From: Chrysoperla carnea | Lineage: Eukaryota > Arthropoda > Insecta > Neuroptera > Chrysopidae | Length of the DNA: 64,000 nucleotides | Reading direction: 5' to 3' | NCBI RefSeq assembly: GCF_905475395.1 | Contig: NC_058340.1 | Location: 74,874,181-74,938,180, forward strand | Part shown: piece by piece, positions 47,463 to 57,487 of the stretch | How positions within the stretch are numbered: position 1 is the stretch's first letter | Layout of the letters: each line of letters opens with the position of its first letter | Position numbers and translations under genes: made by a program | The notes under the pieces: model-generated | The model's database searches: none | The model's input: the letters and a program-made list of their open reading frames with translations, nothing else | Told to the model about the DNA's origin: nothing

Positions 47463-50400
47463 TATAAAATAAATATACGTACATCTATCTATAATATAAT
47501 TTGCTAAGCAATTTATAAGTCACCAAACAACAAAAACTGTTAAGCATATTTAGGGTATTTAAACAGTCAACTCAGTTAGTTATTTTCTTCACTTTTGACT
47601 TGAATGAACCATCCAGTAGATAATTGATGATGAGAATAAGATGAGTAAGTTTTTGTGTAAGCAAATAAATGTCTAAACAGTAGTCGAGCTCTAAACTAAC
47701 TGATGACTGCCTCTCTGAAGATGAGTTGAGTTGTATGTTTGTGTATCATTAACGTCTTTAACGTTTAGTTTTAACGTTACAAGTGAACAGTTTGTAACGC
47801 TTAGTTATAGTTGTTGTTGATTCTGTTACAAACTTAAAACAGTCAGTCTAACAATAAGTCATTTAAAAAAACTAAAACTGTTTATAGTTTTATTTTTAAA
47901 ACTAACAATAATAATAAAAGTCTGTGATTTTCTACAAATTTCAATTTTTACAAAAACAATTTATGAAATTAATTTTGAATTGTGTTGTTTCAATTTAAAT
48001 TTATTAATTTAAATTGTGTTATATAATATTTAAATTAAATTCATGTGAAAATTATGTTTGTTTAAACTATTTAATTCAATTTAAATTTGGTATTAAATTC
48101 AAGGTAAATTTATTTATAATTAAATTAAAAATTTATTTATTCATTATTAAATTTGCAAAAGACAAGATATTTAATCATTGTTCTTAAATATACAAAATTA
48201 GTGAAAATTGTATAATTAAAAGATTATTTTTATGAGAAAACTCTTCGAAAATAACTGTGTTATATGAATGGGATTAACTAAAAATAAATTCGACCACGAA
48301 AATAGATAAAGAAATACCTTGCAATTTGTTAAAACTAAACTAATTGAAGCTAAAAAATCTTGATAAAATTCACTTATTGTTGAATTTTAAAACTATTGAT
48401 TTGTCTGCATAAAAATTTATCAGTACATCTGTCTCGCTTCGTTAAAGAATATTAATCTGGAATTTGGACTTTCCTTGGTTGTACAAAATTATCGGATTGT
48501 TTTGTTTCCGAAACACTCTGTATATTTTGGTTAATGATGGATGATGAATGAAAAATGTAAAAGAAAAATTAAAAATGAGTTTATTGTACCCGGAAAATTC
48601 GAATGATAACAATCTACATAATTGACCTAAATAATTTTAAAACTAAAAGAAAATTTAATTTTCTATTTTATTTTATTTTTATAAATAAATAATTTTCATT
48701 TTATAAACATTAAAAAGAAAATAAAAAATTATTTAGGAAAAACAGGATATAAAATAAACACTAATGTAGGCGTATTTCTTTAATTTTCTAAAATTAGTTA
48801 AAATTTTCTTGGAAAAACATTATTTCTGATGTTTATCATTTTCATTACATTTAATTTTATTTACATATGTTTTATTAATTTTATGGAAAATTAATAAAAT
48901 TTAATTTTATTAAAATTAAATTAAATATTTGGTCAAGATCGAACCAGATGGTGTGTATACTTCTTAAAACCTCTATGTACACGGAATTTTAATCTACTAG
49001 GGAAATCCATAGCCGACAAGGTAAACTTAAAATTGGTGAATATTGAGGACAAGAAGAAAATAATTCATTAAAAAATGAAAAAATTATGTTGTCTTATTCT
49101 TTGAAAGTGACAACTTTTGGGATTCCGAACGACGGCACACTGCTTATTGAGTGTTTTACAAAATAGCTTGCGTGTTTTACAAATTTAGCCAGCCAAGCAA
49201 TTGCAAAATTTTCCAACTTCCTGTAAAAGAAAATTTCGGCTTTGAAATTGACCTTGACAGCAGTTTATCGAATTTTCAGTCGTTCTAAATCAATTGCCAA
49301 ATATTACTCCTAGCCGTAGACATGCCCTAAGCCAGTGAACTTCAAAATTTTTGGTCTCGTATTCATCTACCACTTGCTCCCTTTTCTAATATCCTTACCC
49401 AAAATTTTTCCCGCGGACAACCTATTCTTCTTATCGCTACCGACCTACCGTACATCCTCTTCTATTCTCATGGAATCCCTATTCTAATTTCCGTAACCCT
49501 TTGGCCTTGGAATCTACCCCTGGGTATGAACATTGGTTTGCCGAAATTAAATGATTTTAAAAATAAAAATTATTTATTTTAGAATTAAAAAGTTGGTTTT
49601 TTGTTTTATATTTACAAAATTTTGATTAAAAAATACCAAACAGGGCTAGCTTTAGCCCACCCATCTTTATTGACTTGGAATTTTAAGTATAAATAAGCCT
49701 TTGTGTGGTCATCAGTCACCACATACCACAAAATATTTAAGTTATCTCCTTAAATTTTTTTTGTTTTTTTGAAAATTATGAATTAATTATATTTTTAAAA
49801 TATGTGTAAGTTAAATTGATGGGGCCATATGTTCATATTTCTTGGCAATAGTCATCATTATATTCACATACTAGTCTTACTCATTTATCAACAAAAATAT
49901 TTATCTATCATTTTTTTAAAATAATTTCACTACTAAGAGTTTTCAATTATTTATACAACAAAACACCTGGGTGGCCTATACCTTAATAATTACAGGGTCT
50001 TTAAATTGAATACAATACTCAATTATTTTTATTTTTTTATAATATTCTTGTAAATCTCATAAAAATATTTATTTTATATTCAGTATAGGCAATCACATAT
50101 CATTTTGTGTTAATAAAATTGTATAATTTTACACAATTTATCAAATATATCAAAGTTTATCCTTTTATAGGCAATTTATTTTGCATGAATGTAGTTTGTA
50201 ATTGCCTAAATAAAAAACTAAAAAGTTAAGACTTATTTTATATTTTCAATAAAGTAGAATATGTGTATAGGATTGTTAAAACAATTTAGAACAAGAATTG
50301 TAAGATTTAGAACAAGAAGGTATTCAAACAAAATTAAAGTTTAGTGATGTTAAAATATTTGGTTGGTGTTAGTAATGTAAATGTAAAAATCTATTTTTAA

Positions 50401-50839
50401 AATATAATAAATGTTTGTTACACCAAACTAAATTCTTGACTCAATTCAACTGACAACTATGTTCAATGTAATATTATTTATATACATTACATTACACCAT
50501 TTTACATTGTAAACACCTTTTTTTTCTCTCTCAAAACGCAAACTATCAAATTTTAAATACGCGTCGCCAGGTTTTAGCCCTTGTTTCTTATTAAAGAAGT
50601 CCAAGTATCTACTAGTCTTCTAGTAGGTGCCTTCCTGTACCTTCCTGTCGTAGAAATTCCTAGAAACAATAAATTACGTAGCATCTTGCTATGGGAATTA
50701 CAGGCTGAGGTGAAAGGGGCGTTTGAGTCGACCTTTCTCGTGGGTTGGCTTGACTCGACCCTTCTCGTGAATCGGCTTAACCTTAAAACGAATACTGAAT
50801 TAAATTTTTTTTTTAAATTGTTTATTTCTATTGTTACAG
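47463..50839. other. Upstream region or first intron of the tail-anchored-protein gene
   Basis: Ends with a clear splice acceptor (TTTCTATTGTTACAG, AG at 50838-50839), so at least one upstream exon must exist; I could not identify it. Much of the stretch is AT-rich, with palindromic AATTTAAATT words at 47990-48110. A GC-richer patch at 50560-50790 contains a 28-bp direct repeat (TCGACCTTTCTCGTGGG / TCGACCCTTCTCGTGAA, near 50737 and 50765) and could be regulatory or a repeat remnant. Frames at 50574-50895 there are not supported. Confidence 0.4.
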
Positions 50840-51266
50840 ATTCTAAATTCAGCAACATCTACAAAAGACACTCCACAAACATTTGGCTCCAATGATCACA
50901 CTCAAATCAATGACAATCAACAATCAGCAATCAACAATAATTGGGCCACAACAATGGATGACATCATTATTGAAAAATCGTTACCAATAAATTATATGCG
51001 ATCACCACCAGTTGGACGACGCCAACAGACTTACATTGTTAACAACAATAATGGAGATTTGAGTCTGAATTTGAGTCCACATGATCATAAAAAACGTGAA
51101 TCAAAGAAATGGTCATTTGGTGGATTCTTTAGACGTAGAAAAAAATCTATTGAGTCTGATTCAAGTTCACAAGATGAAAAAGGTGGTGGTTTTATGTCCA
51201 GAAAGAAAAAATCGTCCAAGAAATCATCTTCAACAACATCCAAATCCAAAAAGAAATTAGGTTTAG
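50840..51266 (+). CDS. Tail-anchored, disordered repeat protein, exon 1 in window
   Basis: Phase 0 at its 5' side (acceptor AG 50838-50839) and phase 1 at its 3' side (GGTTTAG|GTAAAT). The frame could enter from an upstream exon. The first ATG is 50954, in good context (ACAACAATGG, A at -3 and G at +4), starting MDDIIIEKSL; the 38 codons before it may be 5' untranslated. The encoded segment has a strongly basic, Ser-rich block KKWSFGGFFRRRKK followed by KSIESDSSSQDEKGG and a poly-KS stretch (SRKKKSSKKSSSTTSKSKKK). Such basic/Ser-rich sequence suggests an intrinsically disordered, phosphorylatable cytoplasmic N-terminus. The family was not recognised. Confidence 0.85.
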
Positions 51267-51531
51267 GTAAATATATATCTCATCTATTTTTATTATGAAA
51301 CCAAATTTACATTTGTTTCAAATTTTTGGGTACTTTAAAACCCGTCAGAACTCAAGAACCTCTCACGATTAGATAGGAAAACAACTTTTTCAATCCACCT
51401 CCAAAATGTTTTTCGGATCGTTCTGATCAAAAGCTGTCACTGCCACAAAATTTTTCCAGCAACGGGGAGTAGTTTTTGATCTACGATTTGATTTTCTCAA
51501 TTTTCAAATAAATGAGACCTCTTGATTTCAG
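51267..51531 (+). other. Intron, phase 1
   Basis: 265 bp, GTAAAT...TTGATTTCAG. The exons on either side join to rebuild a Gly codon (G|GT). Confidence 0.85.
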
Positions 51532-52230
51532 GTAGCACATTCGATCATATTGTCATACATCCAAAAGAATATCATGGAGACACTGGTATTATGTCTGATC
51601 CAAGCATTAATTACAACGATTACACTTCTCCAGCGGCAGTCGTAGCACGACGTAACGATCATAATTTATTACATAATCATCAAAATATATTTATCAATTT
51701 ACATAAACAACCGAATGGAAGTGTGGAAACATCGAAGAGTAGTCATGAATCACTAGCAAAACAATCTGTGACGCCATCCTCACAAGCTGGTTCATATGGT
51801 TCATTGGATAGTTCAACGAAGAAACGGCACAGAGAACGTGCTAGACAACGACGTGCAGATCGAATACATAACAACAATAATGAGAGTAGCTCTGATGAAG
51901 GTTCTCAACGTTCGACGGCATCCTCTTTGATACGTATTAAAAGTGATAGTGATAGTGCTACGAAATTATCACGATCAACCGTAGATGGTTCGATTAATCG
52001 TAAAACACGTTCAGCACGAACTGAACGATATATAAAACGTTTGTCACGTGAAGATGAGAATATTTTAAATAAGGAAGCGGAAATTGTTAAGAATCGTCAA
52101 CGATCTGTATCAACAAGTCCAATTGTTACACAACATTCGACGGTATCTTCAAGACCAAAAATACATTTACCGTCGACCATATCTAGTTCTAGTCAAATGA
52201 AAACGTCTCATCGAAAACCACCAATATTTG
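51532..52230 (+). CDS. Tail-anchored, disordered repeat protein, exon 2
   Basis: 233 codons, phase 1 at both ends (acceptor ...TTTCAG|GT, donor TTTG|GTAAGG, a near-consensus site). Hydrophilic, rich in His, Asn, Ser and basic residues. Notable are a basic cluster KKRHRERARQRRADR and Ser-rich neighbours (ESSSDEGSQRSTASS, SDSDSATKLSRST) with many possible phosphorylation sites. A charged helix-prone run ERYIKRLSREDENILNKEAE sits near the end. No catalytic domain is visible. Exon joins are supported by codon phase on both sides. Confidence 0.9.
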
Positions 52231-52511
52231 GTAAGGATTTTACAAAATTCTCTAATGTTTCTTGATTTTTCAGTTTACTTTGTCAAAAAGGTCGGAATGT
52301 TAATGATATACTCATCTAGTTTGTCGAATCTTTTCTTATACTGGGGGGCCAGTTTTTAACGTTCTACCCAATATATTAAAAAGGCAACGAAAATAAAATT
52401 CATATTCCTGTTAATTCCCCATCTTCCTGGTTTATGGTTCCGATAGTACTCCAATCAATAAATTTTAATAAATAAGACCTATATTCATACTTTGTTTTCA
52501 CCTGATTGCAG
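52231..52511 (+). other. Intron, phase 1
   Basis: 281 bp, GTAAGG...CTGATTGCAG. Joining rebuilds Gly (G|GT). Confidence 0.85.
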
Positions 52512-55500
52512 GTAGTAATGGAAGTCATAATGATCTATATAGTAAAAGTTTACGAAATGGTGTTGGAGACGATCTTGAATCCCCACCAATCTTACCTGTA
52601 CAAAGAACAACACCAGATAGTTATTACATGCCAAAACAAAAGAGTTGGTCGTTCGAGAATAACATCCATCGAGGAATATCACCAACAATGCATTCTGATC
52701 AATATTTTAATTACTACACTCCACCAAACTACCATCAACATCCTACGTCTGCACCTGGACCTGGACCAAGACCTGTAAATCCACCAACCCCACCACCTAG
52801 AGATCCTCAACGACGTGTAATTTCACTTGAAAATACAACCACGTTTCCACGACCAATGTCGTATGCATTTGAGAATAATAACCAAAGAAATAGTTTAGCT
52901 GCCTCCACAAATGCTCAAAAACATCCAAATCCAAATGGTGTAGTTGATCGTACATCAAGTATGCGATCGATTAATGGCATCTGTAACATCCCTCAACAAC
53001 GAATTATCGATCGTAGAGCAAACTCTGATGATCATATCCAAGAGACAAGTGGACCAAAACGTTATATTACACGACAACCACGAATCAATCCGAATGATCA
53101 AGTCAAGTATCAATTCTTTACGGATCAAATCCCCAGGAGTCGAAAACCAATTCATATTGTACAGAATGATATATTACACAATCAATATTTAAGTGATTCA
53201 CAAGTCGAACAACATCGGAATGGATACGAAAGTCGATCTCCAAGTATACAAAGTGTTGCACAATTCTGGAAGCAAAAAGAATTAGAAGAAGTACAACGGC
53301 GACAAGAAAACAAACAAATCCAAAAATCAAAACTACCGAGTAAAAATCATCTTAAATCGGAAACATCATCTCCTGCAACATCGGTTCATAGTAATTCACC
53401 AGTTGGGGCCACAACAAATCGACAAAATTCACCTTCATCACCGTTTGATAGTTTAAAACGACGTGACAGTAATTCATTTCGACCGTTATCAATGGTTTTA
53501 GAAAAACCAGAAAATCATAATCCACCTAAACCACCGACGCGTCGTAGTTCAAGGCAAAGTTCAGCATCTAGTTCGGAAATGATTGATTGGATCAACGAGG
53601 ATAAACCAAAAGTAACAGAAAGTCCAATACCAGCACCTCGAATCAGTTTGCAGAACAACGAAACCATTCCGAAAACAACGCGGAAAAGTACGAATTTAGA
53701 AGATGCGCTCAATGAATTGGAAGAAATCTATAAAAGTTTGCATTTAGGCGATGAAGATTTATTAGATCGAGCGGAGCGAAGGGATATTCCAACATTTACA
53801 GGAAAAACTCCCGAATTGAATAGCCGCCTTTCATCGTCAACGGAATCATTTAATGAAGATATGCCAACAAATCGAGTTAAACGTTCGTCACGACGTTCAG
53901 GTGTTCCTGATAAAATCACCGACGATATGGCGTATCGAAAATTACGTAAAAATGATTTATCACCTTCGTATAGCTCACCGAAAGACAGTATTTTATCTCA
54001 AGTGAGCTATTTACTCGCTTCACCTGATTTGAGTGCAGAACCTGAGCCCTTGGATCAAACAGACAATCCATTCGATGAAAAAGAACCGGACATCACTTTG
54101 GACGATGTAGTCTATCGAAATTTAAAACATACAAACAATCAACTGAAAGTGATGGAACGTCAACCTCCATTTGGAATACCCGTCGGACCAGTCACTGCGG
54201 CTCCAAACAGTGATTATTTACATGCAAAACCAGAACAACGGATTCGATCACGATTTATCCCACAAAAAATACCCGATATTGTTAAGGATGATTTGGCATT
54301 TCGAAGTTTACGTAAAGATCAAATTAAAGATCCTTTACTGCCAGATGATTATCGAAATAACAACGCACCTTCAACCAATCATTTGGATGTTCGGAAAAAA
54401 CGAGCTGTTCGATCTCTATCAGCGAATTTATACAATATTATCCAACGGGATCGATCCTCGTTCAATCCAAGCGTAGAAATGGAAAAAACTAATAGTTTAA
54501 CGAATGTTATTGGCAAGGATGCAGTAAATCCATCGTTAAGAATTACAAACGAAATACCAACTAGCACGGAAACTTTAACGGCAAGTCGAAATAATCTAGT
54601 GAATAGTGATTCCGAATTAAATATTCAACATCGTCTACGAGTTTATATACCACGCACGGCGAATCAAGAAAGTGATACAGACATCGAAATTACAATTAAC
54701 AAGACGTCATCACCGAGAAAAATTAGTTTACAAAATACACCCACACGTGCCAAATCACCAGTTGTCACCACAATAAATTCAGAACTTTCGGAATTAAATA
54801 AATCAGAACTAGAAACATTGTTAATTAATTTAGCGAAAGAAACACAAGAGGAAAGTAAAAAATTGGAAATTGAATTGGAGAAATTCGAAAGAACACCCAA
54901 AGATCATGTTTCAGAACATGCAAAATTATGTGAGAAACTATTAGAATGCGTTGTCGAAAGTACCGATGTTATTTCATCCTCAAGACTTACATCCGATAAC
55001 GAGGAAGCAGCAGATGATCGAAAAATTGAAGAATTGAAAAAAATCGATACAATATCAAATATGTTAACTGATATTGATTCCACTCAAATTTGTAAAGATC
55101 TACTAGAATGTTCTAGAAATCCAGAAAAGATTGATAATAATAATCGATTACAGGACATCGATAATGCATCGAGTCAAGTTCAAATGTGTGGAGAAATATT
55201 ACAACGAGCTATAGAAAATATACCCGATAATACGAACCAAAATCGATTAAACGCTATCGATAATGTATCAAGTCAAGTCCAAATTTGTGGTAACATCTTA
55301 GAACGGACTGTTGAAAATACCCCCACAAAGAATATTACTGATCGATTAAATGAAATCGATGATGTATCGAGCCAAGTTAAAATTTGTGGTAATATTTTGG
55401 AACGAACTGTTGAAGATATTCCAGAAAATATGAAACAAAATCGATTAAACGATATCGATAATGTTTCGACTCAAGTGAAAATCTGTGGTAATATTTTAGA

Positions 55501-56117
55501 ACGAACCGTAGAAAATAAACCAGATCGATTAATCAATAACGATAAAGTAGAAAATCTAGAAAATATATCGAATAACCAAGAAAATGTTCCAATTCGAAAA
55601 GATACAACGAATTTAACACAATTATGTGATAAAATTGTTGAATGTGTTGTTCAGAGTACCGAAATAATTCCAATAAAACCGGAGAAAGTTGAGTTGCCAC
55701 CATCGGATGAAGATGACGAAGAAATTACAACACAAAAGATTGCGCTGGCAGCTATCGAACTGGCAACGAATATCGATAATGAAATGGTTGAAGATTTCGA
55801 TAATAAATGTCCAGAATTAGAAAGTACAATTGCAAATGTAATTCTAGTTCGTAAACCGGATTCACCATTGGATTTAATGTATATCGATTCAGATCGATTA
55901 TCAATTGTCAAATCGGATGATTATGAAAATTTGGATGATTTAATTGCATCGCCAACATTTTCCGATGGCAATGACATGGATGAAGAGAAATCATTATTTG
56001 AAACAGAAAAACAAAATATTGTTGATAATTTTGTGGCAATCAATCAAAGTGATGATCAACCGAAAATTTCGATGGATTCTACAAGCACAGCCAGTAAAAA
56101 TGAAACGCAAACTAAAG
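52512..56117 (+). CDS. Tail-anchored, disordered repeat protein, large exon 3
   Basis: 1,202 codons without a stop, phase 1 at both ends, so the true exon begins well before the first in-frame ATG. In order: a Pro/Asn-rich region with PxxP motifs (PRPVNPPTPPPRDP near 52766, PPKPPTRRSSRQSS near 53521), which could bind SH3 domains; a short conserved helix LEDALNELEEIYKSLHL (near 53695); and three spaced copies of P-D-I/K-x-x-D-D-x-A/V-Y/F-R-x-L-R/K (about 53905, 54086 and 54272). Then come an acidic/Lys helical stretch LINLAKETQEESKKLEIELE (near 54820) and LCEKLLECVVESTDVI (54925). Next are four exact 33-residue repeats (55142-55522, period 99 bp) with the core SSQVxICGNILERTVEN. A second LCDKIVECVVQSTEII follows (55621), then an acidic tail. 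The regular Cys-bearing amphipathic repeats suggest helical binding sites; this is inference. I do not recognise the family. Confidence 0.92.
55142..55522 (+). repeat. Coding tandem repeat, 99 bp (33 residues), about 3.8 copies
   Basis: Repeat starts (A/G)ATCGATTA at 55142, 55241, 55340 and 55439: exactly 99 bp each. Consensus residues (N/D)RLNxIDNVSSQVxICGNILERTVENxP. Flanking half-related segments (CKDLLECS at about 55096, LCEKLLECVVEST, LCDKIVECVVQST) suggest an older, larger repeat set. The reading frame is preserved in every copy. Confidence 0.95.
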
Positions 56118-56222
56118 GTATATTCACACTTTAATTACGTTTTTTTAAAAGCTTTCATGTGTGAGTTTTAATAATGATAATTAATTGGTCAAGGGTCAGG
56201 CTTAGTATTTGATTATCTTTTC

Positions 56223-56343
56223 TGAACGGTTGAAAATTTGAGAGGCTGTTGTCTGGAACTTCTGTTTCAGAGGGCCTTTCCCTCTTTTAAAATGTTATCA
56301 GGCACGGGCTTTGACAATAGCCTCTCAAATTTCCAACCATTCT
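56223..56343. repeat. Foldback repeat in intron 3
   Basis: Arms of about 31 bp: CTGAACGGTTGAAAATTTGA.. and ..CTCTCAAATTTCCAACCATT, enclosing a loop of about 60 bp. The sequence GAGAGGCTGTTGTC pairs with GACAATAGCCTCTC. Confidence 0.75.
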
Positions 56344-56552
56344 GTAATGATTAGCAGTTACTAAGTCTAGCTCTTGACCTGCAATATCGACAGCCATTTT
56401 GTGTCCACATCAAATTGGACTGAAAATGTCAATCGATATTATGAACGCACCCGTGTAGTTTTCAATTTTACAATAAGTTTGCTTTATCGAATTTTTTTGC
56501 ATGTCCACACACACACTTAGCACAACAATATTGAGGCACTTACAATGTATTT

Positions 56553-56665
56553 CAGGGTGGCCACAGGAATCAACTTTAAAAACTACCAGATGATTTGACT
56601 TTCCAGCATAATTTTCCCTATTATATTCCGATTCCATCCTGTATAGTCCTTTTGTGGCCACTCTG
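56553..56665. mobile_element. 113-bp MITE in intron 3 (TIR CAGGGTGGCCACA)
   Basis: Perfect-but-one inverted ends CAGGGTGGCCACA and TGTGGCCACTCTG. A CAGGGTGGCC-type end is common among hAT-type MITEs; no clear 8-bp target duplication was seen, so the superfamily is uncertain. Confidence 0.7.
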
Positions 56666-56798
56666 CTATTTTCCATTCCCTTGAAAATATATGAAATGTA
56701 GATTCGTTTTGATTCGTAAAAGCATGCTTATTTTTTTGTTTTGTTTTGATTAATTACCGCTTATTAATGAAAATTATTCGTCCAATTCCAATTTTTAG

Positions 56799-57079
56799 GA
56801 TCCACACGCTTAAATAATAATTATAAATTGTTGTCAAGAACACGTAGTACAAGTTCGAGCACAATTCGACCACAATGTTCGAATGATACAAATCAAAATC
56901 AAAATGAATGTACCAGTAGTAGTGGTACCACTTCATTGTGGTACAAAGATTCCAAAATAATGGCACTAGCATGTGCTTATGCATTCGCTTGCACGCATCA
57001 ATTAGCTGCGCAGGATTTAATCACCATTTTAGGAATTATTTTAGCTGTGATATCACTTTTATTTGCATTAATTGTATAA
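56799..57079 (+). CDS. Tail-anchored, disordered repeat protein, last exon with C-terminal membrane anchor
   Basis: 93 codons plus stop, acceptor phase 1 (TTTTTAG|GATCC). The exon opens in frame well before any start codon (GSTRLNNNYKLLSRTRSTSSS), so it is a continuation and not a separate gene. After a Ser/Asn-rich linker it has KIMALACAYAFACTHQLAAQ and then an uninterrupted hydrophobic stretch LITILGIILAVISLLFALIV that ends the protein at the stop codon (57017-57076). A single hydrophobic helix at the extreme C-terminus with no residues after it is the mark of a tail-anchored protein: N-terminus in the cytosol, insertion after translation into the ER, outer mitochondrial or nuclear-envelope membrane. 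The target membrane cannot be told. From 50840 the spliced frame is 1,670 codons; from the 50954 ATG, 1,632. Confidence 0.88.
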
Positions 57080-57477
57080 ATAGTTTTAGTTGTTTTTTGT
57101 TTTTTATTGTTTTTGTTTGTAATATTTTAAGTTTTTTTTGTGTTGTAGATTTCTTTTTAAATCCAAAGAATCCTAATCCACTCCTATTTGTGGCACTATT
57201 TCAACAAATTAACTTAAACGTATTTGAAAAGGAAGAGAATCGAAAAATATTTTCTTCCGTTTTGGGCACAAATTGTTGAATTGGGAAGGTAGCGCTTGAT
57301 AAAAACTTAACCTAAATCTTCAGAGCCGTGAAAACACTGAAATTCTACTCAAAAGTAGTTTGCTATATTTTCTTAATAAGAAATCAAAACTTTCTAATTT
57401 AAATATACCCCCTGTCCAAGTAGAACAATTTTTTCGGGTCATTTTTTCCAAACTTTTGTTGAACGCTTATGATTTAA

Positions 57478-57487
57478 AATAAATAAA
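57478..57487 (+). terminator. Candidate polyadenylation signals (AATAAA, twice overlapping)
   Basis: AATAAATAAA about 400 bp after the stop codon at 57079. Such hexamers are frequent by chance in AT-rich DNA, so this is weak positional evidence only. Confidence 0.3.

Larger units (their letters stand above)
56118..56798 (+). other. Intron 3, phase 1, with two inverted-repeat inserts
   Basis: 681 bp, AAAG|GTATAT...CCAATTTTTAG|GA. Joining gives Gly (G|GA). It holds the foldback at 56223-56343 and the MITE at 56553-56665. Reading through the donor would add six residues (GIFTL and stop), so retention would truncate the protein before its membrane anchor. Confidence 0.85.

Noticed and set aside
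50574..50895. Overlapping 94- and 104-codon frames on both strands upstream of exon 1
   Set aside because: Neither has splice or start support; the patch contains a 28-bp direct repeat that keeps frames open.
56828..57079. Separate small membrane-protein gene starting at a TTG
   Set aside because: The frame is open back to a splice acceptor at 56797-56798 and joins exon 3 in phase, so it is the last exon of that gene.
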